Part shown: positions 25,698 through 37,449 of the stretch, one piece after another | Position numbering within the stretch: position 1 is the stretch's first letter | Layout of the letters: every line of letters starts with the position of its first letter | From: Falsochrobactrum tianjinense | GTDB lineage: Bacteria > Pseudomonadota > Alphaproteobacteria > Rhizobiales > Rhizobiaceae | NCBI RefSeq assembly: GCF_019100495.1 | Contig: NZ_JAHRVA010000006.1 | Location: 171,216 to 235,215 of the forward strand | Reading direction: 5' to 3' | Length of the DNA: 64,000 nucleotides | Position numbers and translations under genes: made by a program | The notes under the pieces: model-generated | Database searches by the model: none | Told to the model about the DNA's origin: nothing | The model's input: only the letters and a program-made list of their open reading frames with translations

Positions 25698-25737
25698 TAT
25701 GAAGACTGCGCTGTGGCTTTCGAAGAAAGGCACACAA

Positions 25738-26205
25738 ATGACTGAAAAAACAATATATTCAGACCTCAAGCAGCTCGGCTCGAACACTGCAATTCCCCAG
25801 TCGCCCGAGGAATCCGTGCTTGAGCGGGTATCAAACCCACAGACTGGAACGCCCTATTGTGTGCGCTTTACAGCGCCCGAATTCACCTCGCTCTGCCCGA
25901 TGACGGGACAGCCGGATTTCGCCCACCTGATGATAGATTACGTTCCGGGCGAATGGCTGGTCGAAAGCAAATCGCTAAAACTTTTCCTGTTTTCCTTCCG
26001 CAATCACGGCGCTTTTCATGAAGATTGCACCGTGACCATAGGCAAACGGCTGGTGGAACTTCTTGAACCGCAATGGTTGCGCATTGGCGGTTATTGGTAT
26101 CCGCGCGGCGGAATTCCCATTGATGTGTTTTATCAGACGGGCGCAGCGCCGCAGGATGTGTGGATACCGGAACAGACAGTTCCCAATTATCGCGGTCGGG
26201 GCTGA
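25738..26205 (+). CDS. queF: QueF, NADPH-dependent 7-cyano-7-deazaguanine reductase
   Basis: Reduces preQ0 to preQ1 in queuosine biosynthesis for tRNA wobble modification. The 155-residue unimodular (type I) protein has the catalytic Cys in [14 protein letters not shown], the QueF motif [16 protein letters not shown] (NADPH binding) and FHEDC with the catalytic-site Glu. The ATG at 25738 follows GAAAGG; the frame is open upstream to 25693 but that part is within a hairpin. No other queuosine genes lie nearby. Confidence 0.95.
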   Translation: MTEKTIYSDLKQLGSNTAIPQSPEESVLERVSNPQTGTPYCVRFTAPEFTSLCPMTGQPDFAHLMIDYVPGEWLVESKSLKLFLFSFRNHGAFHEDCTVTIGKRLVELLEPQWLRIGGYWYPRGGIPIDVFYQTGAAPQDVWIPEQTVPNYRGRG

Positions 26206-26285
26206 TACGGATACAACGTCTATTGCCGTCCCGCACCCTCGCCCCTATTATCGTTAATCATAGCGCACACCGGACAGAGGGTTGG

Positions 26286-26453
26286 ATGAAAAAGATCGCA
26301 TTACTCATCTCGCTGGCAGTGCTTTCTGGATGCGGTGCCGGGAAAGCCGCGGTGGATGCGGGCAAAGGATTTGACCGCTTCGAATGCTTGTCCCGCAACA
26401 TGAAGGGCGAGATGCCCTGCCCGCAGCCGGATAATCCTAACCAGTCCCCCTAA
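26286..26453 (+). CDS. Small lipoprotein, 55 residues
   Basis: The product MKKIALLISLAVLSGCGAGK and following has a textbook lipoprotein signal with lipobox LSGC (Cys 16), leaving a mature chain of about 40 residues with Cys in FECLSRN and PCPQPD. It is too short for most gene-finding cutoffs. It precedes the DUF924 gene by 16 bases and may share its transcript. Function unknown. Confidence 0.72.
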   Translation: MKKIALLISLAVLSGCGAGKAAVDAGKGFDRFECLSRNMKGEMPCPQPDNPNQSP

Positions 26454-26469
26454 CCGGAAAGAGGCAACC

Positions 26470-27012
26470 ATGGCTGTTCAACCAAAAGACGTTCTCAATT
26501 TCTGGTTCTCTCCCAAAATGCGGAAAAACTGGTTTGAAAAGAGCGACGAAATTGATGTGGAAATACGCAAAAGATTTCTCGCCGCCTATGAGGATGCGCG
26601 CAAGGATCAGATGGAATCCTGGAAGCAGAAACCGGAAAGCGCTTTGGCTCTGACTATCTTGTTCGACCAGTTTCCACGCAATATGTTCCGCGGCTCGCCT
26701 CGCTCTTTCGAAAGCGACGGACTGGCCCGCGATATAGCCGTTCAGGCGCTCGACCACGATTTTGACCGCCATCTATCGGTCGACCAGCGCCAGTTTTTCT
26801 ATCTACCGCTCATGCATAGCGAGAAGCTTAAAGATCAGAAGCGCTCCGTCGAGCTTTATGAAAAACTTGCAGATCCGGTCTCGCTCGACTTTGCCCGACA
26901 GCACCATGACATTATCGAGCGCTTCGGTCGCTTTCCCCATCGCAACAAGGTGCTGGGGCGTGAAACCACAGCAGAAGAAACTGAATTTCTGACAGAGCAC
27001 TCCGGCTTCTGA
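26470..27012 (+). CDS. DUF924 family protein
   Basis: A 180-residue all-helical, TPR-like protein of the DUF924 (COG3803) family. Signatures: VLNFWFSPKMRKNWFEKSDE at the N-terminus, LILFDQFPRN-type TILFDQFPRNMFRGSPRSFE, FFYLPLMHSEKLKDQ and FGRFPHRNKVLGRETTAEE. No enzymatic activity is established for most members. Ribosome-binding site GGAAAGAGG precedes it. It converges on pccR with one base between the stop codons. Confidence 0.9.
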   Translation: MAVQPKDVLNFWFSPKMRKNWFEKSDEIDVEIRKRFLAAYEDARKDQMESWKQKPESALALTILFDQFPRNMFRGSPRSFESDGLARDIAVQALDHDFDRHLSVDQRQFFYLPLMHSEKLKDQKRSVELYEKLADPVSLDFARQHHDIIERFGRFPHRNKVLGRETTAEETEFLTEHSGF

Positions 27013-27013
27013 T

Positions 27014-28426
27014 CTACAAAAGCTGGTAAGGCAGAATTCCGCGGCGGTCATGATCGACCGCGAGCCTGCTTTTCAATGGCGGAACTGCGCGCTGGACACA
27101 TTCGGCGCGCTCACAGATGCGGCATGAAACCCCGATGGGATCGAAGGCCGAACGTATCGTGACATCCAGACCGTCGGCATAGACGAAATCCTGCGCATAG
27201 CCGATTTCGCAACCCAGTGCGATGGCATATCGCCTCTGGAGGGCATTGAAACCGCCCTCGCTTTTCGTCAGTTCCGTCGCCACGCAAAGATAGCGCGCTC
27301 CATCGGGCGTTTCAGCCAGTTGGCGAATGATGCGGCTTGGCGTTTCAAATGCCTGATGCACGTTCCACAACGGACAGGCCGCACCATAACGCGCAAATTG
27401 CAGCTTGGCTGCACTATGCCGCTTGGTGATGTTCCCGGCGCGGTCAATGCGAGCAAAAAACACCGGTACCCCGCGCTGACCGGACCGCTGCAAGGTGCTC
27501 AACCGGTGCGCCACCTGTTCGAGACTTGCACCAAAGCGCGACGCCAGCAGTTCCAGATCGTGCCGTAACTCCTTTGCCGCAGTCAAAAACGTCTGGTAAG
27601 GCAATATCAGCGCGCCAGCAAAATAATTACGCAACCCGATTTTGCAAATTTCGACCGCTTCGGCAGAACGGAAATCCGCACGCTTCGCGATTGAAATCAC
27701 GATCTCTTCCATTTCCAGTTCGGCGATTTGAAATGCAATCTGGAAATTCCGGGTCGAAGCCGGCGAATATGGATTGACGTAAAGCACCCGCGCCGCCGGA
27801 TCGAATCGGCGCAGGATCGCTTCATCGGGTGCCGCGCGCGCAATACGTACGCCATGGTGGTTCTCCATATATTGCGCCAGTGCCAACCCCGGATCACGGC
27901 CCGGAATATCCAGCCTCATTGAGAGATTTTCCGCTGCAATATCAAGTTCATGCACGTAGTTATCAATAAAATGGAAAAAGTCGCGGACTTCCTCATAGGG
28001 AGCAGGCTCAGCAAATGATGGCGCGCGGCCAAGCTGATTATCGAGGCTCGCAAGTTGCTCGCTGTTGCGCCTATATGCCTGATGACAAGCGATCAGGGCG
28101 TGCGCCAGCCCTGGCACATTTTGCGTAATCAGTTTCAATTCCTGCAAATTCGGTTTGTAATTGTCGAATACCGGATCGGCCAAAGCCTCTGAAACGGCGG
28201 AAAGCAAGCGGTCGTCGTCACCCAGCGAAATCGCGCCAATATCAATCTGGTAGTTTTCGGCCAGAGCAAGCAGAACCGCAGCGGAAACCGGCCGCTGATT
28301 ATTCTCGATCTGGTTAAGATAACTCGTTGAAATACCTAACCGTTCAGCAAAAACGGCCTGCGTGGCCTGATGCTGCTGGCGCAGTTCTCTGATCTTCCTG
28401 CCAACGTAAAGTTTTCTGGGAGCCAT
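27014..28426 (-). CDS. pccR: PccR-like ScfR-family transcriptional regulator
   Basis: XRE-type regulator of the short-chain fatty acyl regulator family; the characterised PccR of Rhodobacter sphaeroides controls propionyl-CoA carboxylase. The 470-residue protein has an N-terminal HTH (GRKIRELRQQHQATQAVFAE, ISTSYLNQIENNQRPVS), a central ImmA/IrrE (M78)-like segment and the C-terminal ScfR domain with CRICERAEC near residue 440. The M78 HExxH motif is not seen at the expected FQIAFQIAELEM. It is divergent from pccB. The ATG at 28426 is chosen as the family start; it has no clear ribosome-binding site and lies just inside the operator-like boxes. Confidence 0.88.
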   Translation of the reverse strand: MAPRKLYVGRKIRELRQQHQATQAVFAERLGISTSYLNQIENNQRPVSAAVLLALAENYQIDIGAISLGDDDRLLSAVSEALADPVFDNYKPNLQELKLITQNVPGLAHALIACHQAYRRNSEQLASLDNQLGRAPSFAEPAPYEEVRDFFHFIDNYVHELDIAAENLSMRLDIPGRDPGLALAQYMENHHGVRIARAAPDEAILRRFDPAARVLYVNPYSPASTRNFQIAFQIAELEMEEIVISIAKRADFRSAEAVEICKIGLRNYFAGALILPYQTFLTAAKELRHDLELLASRFGASLEQVAHRLSTLQRSGQRGVPVFFARIDRAGNITKRHSAAKLQFARYGAACPLWNVHQAFETPSRIIRQLAETPDGARYLCVATELTKSEGGFNALQRRYAIALGCEIGYAQDFVYADGLDVTIRSAFDPIGVSCRICERAECVQRAVPPLKSRLAVDHDRRGILPYQLL

Positions 28427-28427
28427 G

Positions 28428-28457
28428 TTTGCAAATTCACATTTCACTGTTTGCAAT
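28428..28457. promoter_or_regulatory. Paired TTTGCAAA boxes, candidate PccR operator
   Basis: TTTGCAAA at 28428-28435 and TTTGCAAT at 28450-28457 lie 22 bases apart (two helical turns) in the pccR-pccB intergenic region. The reported PccR site in Rhodobacter uses repeated TTTGCAAA palindromes with a 4-base spacer, so the match is in sequence, not spacing. The first box starts 2 bases from the pccR start codon, which would suit autoregulation. Confidence 0.65.
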
Positions 28458-28567
28458 TTTATAAATTACACAATGACACCTTTTCAAGCTTTCCCAATGC
28501 GGCATACTGGCTCTAAGCAGTAATTGAAAAATATCGCAATTTCATACCTTTCCAAAGGCCACAGACA

Positions 28568-30100
28568 ATGCAGCAACTTCTGGAACAGCTTGAAGCCCGT
28601 CGCATGGAAGCGCGTCTTGGCGGAGGCCAGCGTCGCATTAATGCCCAGCACGCAAAAGGCAAGCTCACCGCCCGCGAAAGACTGGAGGTGCTTCTCGACG
28701 AAGATTCGTTCGAGGAATTCGACATGTATGTTACGCATCGCTGCACCGATTTCGGCATGGAAAAGCAGAAAGTGGCGGGCGATGGCGTCGTGACCGGTTG
28801 GGGTACGATCAATGGGCGTCAGGTCTATGTATTCAGCCAGGATTTCACGGTTTTGGGTGGCTCGCTTTCGGAAACCCATGCGCAGAAGATCTGCAAGATC
28901 ATGGATATGGCGATGAAGAACGGGGCGCCGGTCATCGGTCTTAACGATTCGGGCGGCGCACGCATCCAGGAGGGTGTCGCTTCGCTTGCGGGCTATGCTG
29001 ACGTATTCAAGCGCAACGTGGACGCCTCTGGCGTGGTGCCGCAGATTTCCGTCATTATGGGGCCATGCGCAGGCGGTGCAGTCTATTCGCCCGCCATGAC
29101 CGACTTCATTTTTATGGTACGCGATTCGTCCTATATGTTCGTCACCGGCCCCGATGTGGTCAAAACCGTGACCAACGAGATCGTTACGGCGGAGGAGCTT
29201 GGAGGTGCGCGCACCCACACGCAAAAATCCTCGGTCGCCGACGGCGCTTATGAGAACGATATTGAGGCGCTCGAACAGGTGCGTATGCTGTTCGACTTCC
29301 TGCCGCTCAACAATCGCCAGAAGCCGCCAGTTCGCCCGTTTCATGATGATCCCGTACGCCTTGAAATGCGGCTGGATACGCTGGTTCCCGCCAGTGCTGC
29401 CACGCCTTACGACATGAAGGAGCTTATCCTCGCTTTGGCCGATGAAGGCGATTTCTTTGAAATTCAGGAAGCTTTCGCCAAAAATATCATCATCGGTTTC
29501 ATTCGGATGGAAGGCCAGACCATCGGGGTGGTTGCCAACCAGCCAATGGTGCTTGCCGGTTGTCTGGATATTGATTCCTCGCGCAAGGCCGCGCGTTTCG
29601 TGCGTTTCTGCGATGCCTTCAGCATCCCGATCCTCACCCTTGTCGACGTACCGGGTTTTCTGCCGGGAACGGCGCAGGAATATGGTGGCGTCATCAAGCA
29701 CGGCGCAAAACTGCTCTTCGCCTATTCCCAGGCGACAGTGCCCATGGTCACGCTGATTACACGCAAGGCATATGGCGGTGCTTATGACGTGATGGCTTCA
29801 AAACATATCGGCGCGGATATAAATTACGCTTGGCCGACGGCGGAAATCGCAGTGATGGGTGCCAAGGGCGCAACCGAAATTCTCTACCGCTCGGAACTGG
29901 GCGATGCGGAGAAGATCGCTGCTCGCACAAAGGAATATGAGGAGCGTTTTGCCAATCCGTTCGTGGCAGCCGAACGCGGCTTTATCGATGAGGTCATCAT
30001 GCCGCATTCATCGCGACGCCGCATTGCCCGCGCCTTTGCAAGCCTGCGCAACAAGCAGCAGGATACGCCCTGGAAAAAACACGACACCATTCCCCTGTGA
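28568..30100 (+). CDS. pccB: PccB, propionyl-CoA carboxylase beta subunit (carboxyltransferase)
   Basis: Carboxylates propionyl-CoA to (S)-methylmalonyl-CoA with the biotinylated alpha subunit. The 510-residue protein has the crotonase-like N- and C-domains of the acyl-CoA carboxylase beta family: [69 protein letters not shown] and [20 protein letters not shown]. The gene is first in the pccB-pccA-mcm set and starts 142 bases from the divergent pccR. The minus-strand 405-residue frame across it is a shadow. Confidence 0.96.
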   Translation: MQQLLEQLEARRMEARLGGGQRRINAQHAKGKLTARERLEVLLDEDSFEEFDMYVTHRCTDFGMEKQKVAGDGVVTGWGTINGRQVYVFSQDFTVLGGSLSETHAQKICKIMDMAMKNGAPVIGLNDSGGARIQEGVASLAGYADVFKRNVDASGVVPQISVIMGPCAGGAVYSPAMTDFIFMVRDSSYMFVTGPDVVKTVTNEIVTAEELGGARTHTQKSSVADGAYENDIEALEQVRMLFDFLPLNNRQKPPVRPFHDDPVRLEMRLDTLVPASAATPYDMKELILALADEGDFFEIQEAFAKNIIIGFIRMEGQTIGVVANQPMVLAGCLDIDSSRKAARFVRFCDAFSIPILTLVDVPGFLPGTAQEYGGVIKHGAKLLFAYSQATVPMVTLITRKAYGGAYDVMASKHIGADINYAWPTAEIAVMGAKGATEILYRSELGDAEKIAARTKEYEERFANPFVAAERGFIDEVIMPHSSRRRIARAFASLRNKQQDTPWKKHDTIPL

Positions 30101-30123
30101 CCCGGTAACAGAGCACCAAATTC

Positions 30124-32127
30124 ATGATCAAGAAAATTCTTATTGCCAATCGCGGCGAAATCGCCTGCCGGGTCATCAAGACGGCGAAGAAGATGGGCAT
30201 TGCCACCGTGGCCGTCTATTCCGATGCCGACCGCAATGCGCTTCACGTCAAAATGGCCGACGAAGCGGTGCATATCGGACCAGCGTCCTCGAACCAGTCC
30301 TATATCGTCATTGACAGGATACTCGACGCCATTGAAAAAACCGGGGCGGATGCCGTGCATCCGGGCTACGGCTTTCTGTCCGAAAACCCGCGCTTTGCCG
30401 AAGCGCTGAAGAGCGCCAATGTCACCTTTATCGGTCCCCCGGTGAACGCCATCGAAGCCATGGGTGACAAGATTACCTCGAAAAAACTCGCCGCCGAAGC
30501 GGGTGTCTCCACCGTTCCCGGCCATATGGGCCTGATTGAAAATGCCGACGAAGCTGTAAAGATTGCCAAATCCATCGGCTATCCGGTGATGATCAAGGCG
30601 TCGGCGGGCGGCGGCGGCAAGGGGATGCGCATCGCATGGAATGATGGAGAAGCCCGCGAAGGTTTCCAGCTTTCGCGCAACGAGGCGAAAGCTTCTTTCG
30701 GCGACGACCGTATTTTTATCGAAAAATTCGTCACCCAGCCACGCCATATCGAAATTCAGGTTCTCGGCGATAGCCACGGCAATGTGATTTATCTAGGCGA
30801 ACGCGAATGCTCGATCCAGCGCCGTAATCAGAAAGTCATCGAAGAAGCGCCCTCGCCTTTCCTAGATGAAGCAACCCGCAAAGCCATGGGCGAACAGGCT
30901 GTTGCTCTGGCAAAGGCGGTCGGTTATTATTCCGCTGGAACGGTGGAATTCATCGTTGATGGTGATCGCAATTTCTATTTCCTTGAAATGAATACCCGAT
31001 TGCAGGTGGAGCATCCGGTGACGGAGCTTATCACCGGCATTGATCTGGTCGAGGAAATGATCCGGGTTGCCTCGGGCGAGAAACTGCGCATCTCTCAAAC
31101 CGATATCAAACTCAACGGATGGGCCATCGAGAGCCGCCTTTATGCGGAAGATCCCTATCGCGACTTCCTGCCCTCCATTGGCCGGTTGACGCGCTATCGC
31201 CCGCCGCTTGAAGGCAGGCGCGATGATGGCACCATTATCCGCAACGATACCGGCGTATTCGAGGGTGGCGAGATTTCGATGTATTATGACCCCATGATTG
31301 CAAAACTTTGCACATGGGGGCCGGATCGCGCCAGCGCGGTAGATGCAATGGGCGATGCGCTGGATGCTTTTGAAGTAGAGGGCATCGGTCACAATCTGCC
31401 TTTCCTTTCGGCAGTGATGGGGCATCCGCGTTTTCGTTCCGGTGCCATCACCACGGCATTCATTGCGGAGGAATATCCCGAGGGCTTTGCAGGCGTTACC
31501 CCATCCGAGGAGGCTGCGCGAATACTTGCCGCGGTCTCAGCCCAGATCACCATCGTTCTGGAACAGCGCAATGCCCAGATTTCTGGCAGGCTTTCACCCG
31601 AAAAGCGCCCCGCCAGCGTCGATTGGGTCGTGACTCTGGGCGGCTTCAGCCTGCCGGTCCGGATTGTCGAAGGCGAAGGCGGTACGGTCGTCGATTTCGT
31701 TCATGGCGGCACTCTTCCCATTGCCAGCGACTGGCATCCAGGGAGCCAGCTTGGCTCGTTCACTGTCGGTGGCGAACCAATTGCCATAAAAATATCCCGT
31801 TCCGGCACCGGCTGGCGTCTGCGCTGGCGCGGCATGGATGTAATCGCACATGTCCGCAAGCCACGTGTGGCGGAGCTGGCGAAGCTCATGCCGGTAAAGC
31901 TTCCTCCCGATACATCGAAGATGCTACTCTGCCCCATGCCCGGGGTCATCACATCCATCCTGGTCGAGGAGGGAGACACCGTTGAGGCGAGCCAGCCGCT
32001 GGCCACCGTCGAGGCCATGAAGATGGAAAACGTGCTGCGTGCCGAGCGCCGTGCTACCGTCAAACGCATCGCGGCCACGCAAGGCGCAAGTCTCGCGGTC
32101 GACGAACTCATTATGGAATTCGAGTGA
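30124..32127 (+). CDS. pccA: PccA, propionyl-CoA carboxylase alpha subunit (biotin carboxylase and carrier)
   Basis: Provides ATP-dependent biotin carboxylation. The 667-residue protein starts [20 protein letters not shown], has the ATP-grasp loop [28 protein letters not shown], the biotin carboxylase catalytic segment [14 protein letters not shown], a BT domain and, at the C-terminus, the biotin site AMKM with the modified Lys at residue 633. It lies 23 bases after pccB and its stop overlaps the region of the mutase start, consistent with one operon. Confidence 0.97.
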   Translation: MIKKILIANRGEIACRVIKTAKKMGIATVAVYSDADRNALHVKMADEAVHIGPASSNQSYIVIDRILDAIEKTGADAVHPGYGFLSENPRFAEALKSANVTFIGPPVNAIEAMGDKITSKKLAAEAGVSTVPGHMGLIENADEAVKIAKSIGYPVMIKASAGGGGKGMRIAWNDGEAREGFQLSRNEAKASFGDDRIFIEKFVTQPRHIEIQVLGDSHGNVIYLGERECSIQRRNQKVIEEAPSPFLDEATRKAMGEQAVALAKAVGYYSAGTVEFIVDGDRNFYFLEMNTRLQVEHPVTELITGIDLVEEMIRVASGEKLRISQTDIKLNGWAIESRLYAEDPYRDFLPSIGRLTRYRPPLEGRRDDGTIIRNDTGVFEGGEISMYYDPMIAKLCTWGPDRASAVDAMGDALDAFEVEGIGHNLPFLSAVMGHPRFRSGAITTAFIAEEYPEGFAGVTPSEEAARILAAVSAQITIVLEQRNAQISGRLSPEKRPASVDWVVTLGGFSLPVRIVEGEGGTVVDFVHGGTLPIASDWHPGSQLGSFTVGGEPIAIKISRSGTGWRLRWRGMDVIAHVRKPRVAELAKLMPVKLPPDTSKMLLCPMPGVITSILVEEGDTVEASQPLATVEAMKMENVLRAERRATVKRIAATQGASLAVDELIMEFE

Positions 32128-32135
32128 GAGCGGAA

Positions 32136-34277
32136 ATGAGCGAGCGTCCCACCAGACAAGACTGGTCGAAACTGGCCGAAAAGGAACTTAAACGCCCTGC
32201 TGACAGCCTCGTCTGGCACACGCCTGAAGGCATTGACGTCAAGCCGCTCTATACGGCTGAGGATATTGAGCAGATCGGGCATCTCGATACGATGCCCGGT
32301 TTCGAGCCGTTCCTGCGCGGCCCTCGCGCCACCATGTATGCGGGCCGGCCATGGACGATCCGTCAATATGCGGGCTTTTCAACGGCGGAAGAATCCAATA
32401 ATTTCTATCGCAAGGCGCTTGCGGCGGGCCAGCAAGGCGTGTCCGTCGCCTTCGATCTGGCCACCCATCGCGGCTATGACAGCGATCATCCGCGCGTGGA
32501 AGGCGATGTCGGCAAGGCAGGCGTGGCGATCGATTCCGTCGAAGATATGAAAATCCTTTTCGACGGCATTCCGCTTGAGAAAATCTCCGTCTCCATGACC
32601 ATGAATGGCGCGGTAATTCCGATTCTTGCCAATTTCATTGTGGCGGGCGAAGAACAGGGCGTGTCGCGCGAACTCCTTTCTGGCACTATCCAGAACGACA
32701 TTCTCAAGGAGTTCATGGTCCGCAACACCTATATCTATCCGCCCGAGCCTTCCATGCGGATCATTGCGGACATTATCGCCTATACCGCTGCCGAAATGCC
32801 GAAGTTCAATTCGATTTCAATTTCCGGCTATCATATGCAGGAAGCCGGTGCGACGCTCGTGCAGGAACTGGCTTTCACCCTTGCGGATGGCCGCGAATAT
32901 GTGCGAGCCGCCCTGAAAAAGGGCCTCAATGTCGATGAATTCGCAGGTCGCCTGTCCTTTTTCTTCGCCATCGGCATGAACTTCTTCATGGAGATCGCCA
33001 AATTGCGTGCCGCGCGTCTGCTCTGGTCGCGCATCATGAAGGAATTCAATCCGGAAAAGCCCGGTTCCCTCATGCTTCGCACCCATTGCCAGACGTCGGG
33101 CGTGTCGTTGCAGGAACAGGACCCTTATAATAATATCGTCCGCACAGCGTTCGAGGCCATGTCCGCAGCCCTTGGCGGCACGCAGTCACTTCATACGAAC
33201 TCTTTCGATGAAGCCATTGCTTTGCCTACGGAATTCTCCGCTCGTATTGCCCGTAACACACAGCTTGTTCTGCAAAATGAAACCGGCGTGACCAAGGTGG
33301 TCGATCCGCTCGCAGGCTCCTATTATATCGAAAGCCTGACCAACGAACTGGCCGAAAAGGCATGGGCACTGATTGAGGAAGTGGAAAGCCTCGGCGGCAT
33401 GACCAAGGCCGTCGAAAGCGGCTTGCCCAAACGTCTGATCGAAGAAGCTGCCACCAAACGACAGGCTGCAGTCGACAAGGGCGAAGAAGTGATCGTCGGC
33501 GTCAACAAGTTCCGGCTCGAGCAGGAAGACGCCATCGACATCCTGGAAATCGACAATACGGCGGTCCGTCAGTCGCAGATCGCCCGCCTCAACCGCATCA
33601 AGGAAACACGCAACAAAACGAAAGTCGAAACCGCCCTTGCCGAACTTGAGAAAGTAGCGACTACTGGCGAAGGCAATCTTCTGGCTGCCGCCGTGGAAGC
33701 CTCGCGCGCGCGCGCGACGGTGGGAGAGATTTCCGACGCTATGCGCCGCGCCTTCGGCGATCATATTGCCGTGCCAAAGGTCGTCAGAAAGGTCTATGGA
33801 GCCGCCTATAAGGACGAGCCGGAATATCAGACGCTGGTCGCACGTCTCGAAGATTTCTCTGCCCAATTGGGCCACACGCCCAAGGTGATGGTGGCGAAAC
33901 TGGGACAGGATGGCCATGATCGTGGAGCGAAGATCATTGCTTCGGCCTTTGGCGATATCGGCTTCGATGTGCTTGCCGGCCCTTTGTTTCAGACCCCTGA
34001 AGAGGCCGCCGACATGGCGGTCAAGGCCAGGGTGCATGTGCTCGGTGTCTCATCGCTGGCGGCCGGACACAAGACGCTGCTGCCGCAACTCGTCGAAACC
34101 CTGAAGAAAAAGGGCGCAGAAAACATTATCGTCGTCTGCGGCGGCGTCGTGCCGCGACAGGATTATCAATATCTGTTCGATCATGGTGTCGCAGCAGTCT
34201 TCGGCCCCGGCAGCAATGTGCTTGACTGTGCCCGTGCTGTGCTCGATCTGATGGAAGGCAAGATCCGTAACTTATGA
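32136..34277 (+). CDS. mcm: Methylmalonyl-CoA mutase, B12-dependent
   Basis: Rearranges (R)-methylmalonyl-CoA to succinyl-CoA with adenosylcobalamin. The single-chain 713-residue protein has the CoA-binding barrel ([49 protein letters not shown]) and the C-terminal Rossmann domain with the B12 lower-ligand motif GQDGHDRG at about residues 590-597. It starts 8 bases after the pccA stop (GAGCGGAA before ATG). The epimerase needed between the carboxylase and this enzyme is not in the window. Confidence 0.96.
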   Translation: MSERPTRQDWSKLAEKELKRPADSLVWHTPEGIDVKPLYTAEDIEQIGHLDTMPGFEPFLRGPRATMYAGRPWTIRQYAGFSTAEESNNFYRKALAAGQQGVSVAFDLATHRGYDSDHPRVEGDVGKAGVAIDSVEDMKILFDGIPLEKISVSMTMNGAVIPILANFIVAGEEQGVSRELLSGTIQNDILKEFMVRNTYIYPPEPSMRIIADIIAYTAAEMPKFNSISISGYHMQEAGATLVQELAFTLADGREYVRAALKKGLNVDEFAGRLSFFFAIGMNFFMEIAKLRAARLLWSRIMKEFNPEKPGSLMLRTHCQTSGVSLQEQDPYNNIVRTAFEAMSAALGGTQSLHTNSFDEAIALPTEFSARIARNTQLVLQNETGVTKVVDPLAGSYYIESLTNELAEKAWALIEEVESLGGMTKAVESGLPKRLIEEAATKRQAAVDKGEEVIVGVNKFRLEQEDAIDILEIDNTAVRQSQIARLNRIKETRNKTKVETALAELEKVATTGEGNLLAAAVEASRARATVGEISDAMRRAFGDHIAVPKVVRKVYGAAYKDEPEYQTLVARLEDFSAQLGHTPKVMVAKLGQDGHDRGAKIIASAFGDIGFDVLAGPLFQTPEEAADMAVKARVHVLGVSSLAAGHKTLLPQLVETLKKKGAENIIVVCGGVVPRQDYQYLFDHGVAAVFGPGSNVLDCARAVLDLMEGKIRNL

Positions 34278-34337
34278 TTTTACTTTAAAATCATCAGCTT
34301 ATTTAGAAACCCTTATCAATTGATCTAATATTGAATC

Positions 34338-34361
34338 AGGCCGGGACCACCATCCCGGCCT
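34338..34361. terminator. Hairpin after mcm
   Basis: A perfect 9-bp stem AGGCCGGGA-CCACCA-TCCCGGCCT in the gap between mcm (plus) and the convergent 34384 gene (minus). Neither side has a long U-tract, so termination is likely but not certain. Confidence 0.5.
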
Positions 34362-34383
34362 GCATCATGTCATGCTCAGAATT

Positions 34384-35230
<847 letters not shown>

Positions 35231-35237
35231 ACCCGAA

Positions 35238-36086
35238 TTATATAGTCTGCCGCTCAAAATGCAGGCCAAATCCCTGCATCAACCTGCGGATCGCATAGTC
35301 GGGCTTTTGCGATGTAAAAACGGCAAGGTCATCACTATATTGAAGTTCCGTTTCGCTCTCGCGGGGCGAGAGCAGCGATACCGCGCGCCGCGCAATTGCT
35401 TCCGCCGGATCAAGCCAATCCACCGGCCATGGGGCAAGACGGCGAAACACATTGACGAGAAATGGATAATGGGTGCAGGCAAGCACGACAATATCCGTGC
35501 GCAGACCATCCTTCTCGACAAAACACGGCATCATCTGTTCGATCACCTGCGCATCATCGACCTTTTTGCCACGAATATGCGCCTCGGCAATGCTTGCAAG
35601 ATGGTTCGCGCCGACAAGCCGCACATGGCATTGTGTGGCGAATGACTGGATCAGGTCGCGCGTATAAGCGCGCTTGACGGTCCCCGGCGTCGCGAGAACT
35701 GATACCAGCCCGGAAGACGTACGCTCGGCCGCGGGCTTGATCGCGGGCACGGTGCCCACGAACGGCATGTTGGGAAAAGCGCGGCGCAGGTCTTGCAGCA
35801 CCAGCGTCGAAGCCGTGTTGCAGGCAATAATTGCGATTTCTGGGTCATAAGCGGCAATGAACTGCCGGAAAAGATCGACAATGCGTACTCGCAACGCCTC
35901 CTCTTCCCAGTCCCCATAGGGAAATCCCGCATCGTCAGCGATATAGACATAGTGCCGGTCCGGCATCAGCACCCGTGCCTCGCGCAAAACCGTCAAGCCG
36001 CCAATACCGCTATCGAAGACCAGAATGGGTCTTGCATGATTGGCTGGGGATTTGCCGGAAAGGCCAGCAGCGGGCGCGTATTTCAT
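35238..36086 (-). CDS. murI: MurI, glutamate racemase
   Basis: Makes D-glutamate for peptidoglycan. The 282-residue protein has both catalytic Cys motifs: IIACNTAST near residue 90 and [11 protein letters not shown] near residue 205, plus [13 protein letters not shown] and [13 protein letters not shown] at the N-terminus. Its start overlaps the stop of trmJ by 4 bases (ATGA), so the two are translationally coupled. Confidence 0.95.
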   Translation of the reverse strand: MKYAPAAGLSGKSPANHARPILVFDSGIGGLTVLREARVLMPDRHYVYIADDAGFPYGDWEEEALRVRIVDLFRQFIAAYDPEIAIIACNTASTLVLQDLRRAFPNMPFVGTVPAIKPAAERTSSGLVSVLATPGTVKRAYTRDLIQSFATQCHVRLVGANHLASIAEAHIRGKKVDDAQVIEQMMPCFVEKDGLRTDIVVLACTHYPFLVNVFRRLAPWPVDWLDPAEAIARRAVSLLSPRESETELQYSDDLAVFTSQKPDYAIRRLMQGFGLHFERQTI

Positions 36087-36913
36087 TCGGCCTTGCCCTC
36101 TGTAGCAGGTTTGCGCGCACGCCCTTCCGGCGCACCCGAACCGCGCGGCTTTTTCGGGGTGAATACATCAAGTGACGTAACGACCCCGCGCAGAAGCTTC
36201 AGTTCCGCCGAAGCGAACCCAGCACGCGTCAGAACGGCGCGCAAATTATTGACCATGGTTTCCTTGCGCGCTTCGGGCCGAAAATATCCTCTGACATCAA
36301 GGGCTTCTTCGAGATGATTAAATAGCCCCTGCAACTCGTTTTTGGGCGCAATTTCCATTTCCGGCCCACGGAAAACCGTATCGGTTTGCGTTTCAAGGCC
36401 CGATTTCATCCACTCATAGGACATCAGCAGCACGGCCTGCGCAATATTGAGTGAGGCAAATGCCGGATTGACAGGGAAGGTGACAAGCTCGTCGGCGAGA
36501 CCAACCTCTTCATTGCTGAGACCAAAACGTTCACGACCGAACAGAATGCCGGTTTTCTCTCCTGCGCGAAATCGGTGACGCAGATCGCCGCTTGCCTCGA
36601 CAGCGCTACGCACCTGCTTGAAACCGTCGCGCTCGCGCGCGGTGGTGGCGTAGACGAAGTTGAGATCGGCAATCGCCGATGGCAGATCGTCATAGACCCT
36701 GGTATTATCGATGATGTGATCGGCCTTACTGGCCGCAGCCCGCGCCTTCTCACTCGGGAATTCCTCGCGCGGATTGACAAGCCTCAACTCTGCAAGGCCG
36801 AAATTCGCCATGGCGCGCGCCACCATGCCGATATTTTCCGGCAATTGCGGATTGACCAGAATAATCGCCGGGCCTTCCGCGATGATCGTGCGCTGCTTGT
36901 CGGTTCCTGCCAT
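36083..36913 (-). CDS. TrmJ-like tRNA 2'-O-methyltransferase (SPOUT/TrmH family)
   Basis: Likely methylates the ribose at tRNA position 32. The 276-residue protein has the SPOUT knot motifs: [20 protein letters not shown] at the N-terminus, [13 protein letters not shown] in the middle (motif 2) and [20 protein letters not shown] (motif 3), followed by an extension typical of TrmJ/LasT. The ATG at 36913 is preferred over 36958. It precedes murI with a 4-base overlap. The specific substrate is inferred from family. Confidence 0.86.
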   Translation of the reverse strand: MAGTDKQRTIIAEGPAIILVNPQLPENIGMVARAMANFGLAELRLVNPREEFPSEKARAAASKADHIIDNTRVYDDLPSAIADLNFVYATTARERDGFKQVRSAVEASGDLRHRFRAGEKTGILFGRERFGLSNEEVGLADELVTFPVNPAFASLNIAQAVLLMSYEWMKSGLETQTDTVFRGPEMEIAPKNELQGLFNHLEEALDVRGYFRPEARKETMVNNLRAVLTRAGFASAELKLLRGVVTSLDVFTPKKPRGSGAPEGRARKPATEGKAE

Positions 36914-37077
36914 GATATATTCCGTAACTGCTATAGTTTCACGGCGTTTCCCTGACACAATTAGCGCAGAATCTCAAAGATATTGTTACCTTTGAGACCA
37001 TGCAGCCATTAACAGCACAACTCTACCGTCATCGCGGCCAAAAGGCCGCAATCTCCTTATGAAAAACTCGTTTCTTT

Positions 37078-37449
37078 TTATTTCACGACATGCCAGACGC
37101 CGCCCTTTCCATCCCCCTTAGCATCTCCAGCCTTTTCGTCGTCGTGATACAGATACAGCGGCATGCCTTTATAAGCCCACATATCCTTACCGTCGGTCCC
37201 CTTGACGACACTGAAATCACCTTCCGCCATAGCCGAGTCGTCTGCACGGAATGCCGGCCATTTTTTCAGGCATTTTTCATCGCAAGCGGACTTGCCGCCC
37301 TCGTCCTTGTCAAAGGTGTAAAGCGTCATGCCTTCTGGCGTAACCAGCACATTGCCAGCCTCCGTGTCCGCCATTTTCGCGGGTTCCGCAGCCAGCACAC
37401 CAATTGTCGATGCAGCGATAAGACTGCATGCTAGAAACAGAGTTCTCAT
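37078..37449 (-). CDS. Secreted COG4315 repeat protein
   Basis: A 123-residue exported protein with signal peptide MRTLFLACSLIAASTIGVLA and two copies of the lipoprotein/COG4315 repeat: MTLYTFDKDEGGKSACDEKC followed by LKKWPAF, and MPLYLYHDDEKAGDAKGDG. The Cys pair in SACDEKC probably forms a disulfide. Proteins with this repeat are periplasmic or surface-associated with unknown function. The start at 37449 is set by the signal peptide. Confidence 0.82.
   Translation of the reverse strand: MRTLFLACSLIAASTIGVLAAEPAKMADTEAGNVLVTPEGMTLYTFDKDEGGKSACDEKCLKKWPAFRADDSAMAEGDFSVVKGTDGKDMWAYKGMPLYLYHDDEKAGDAKGDGKGGVWHVVK

Noticed and set aside
28484..29701. 405-residue minus-strand open frame
   Set aside because: Antisense to pccB, which has complete family motifs; no recognizable domain in the antisense frame.
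33186..34037. 283-residue minus-strand open frame
   Set aside because: Antisense to the mutase; no ribosome-binding site or domain.
37035..37050. GCGGCC-AAAA-GGCCGC hairpin downstream of the COG4315 gene
   Set aside because: Short stem without a U-tract; plausible terminator but too weak to list as a feature.
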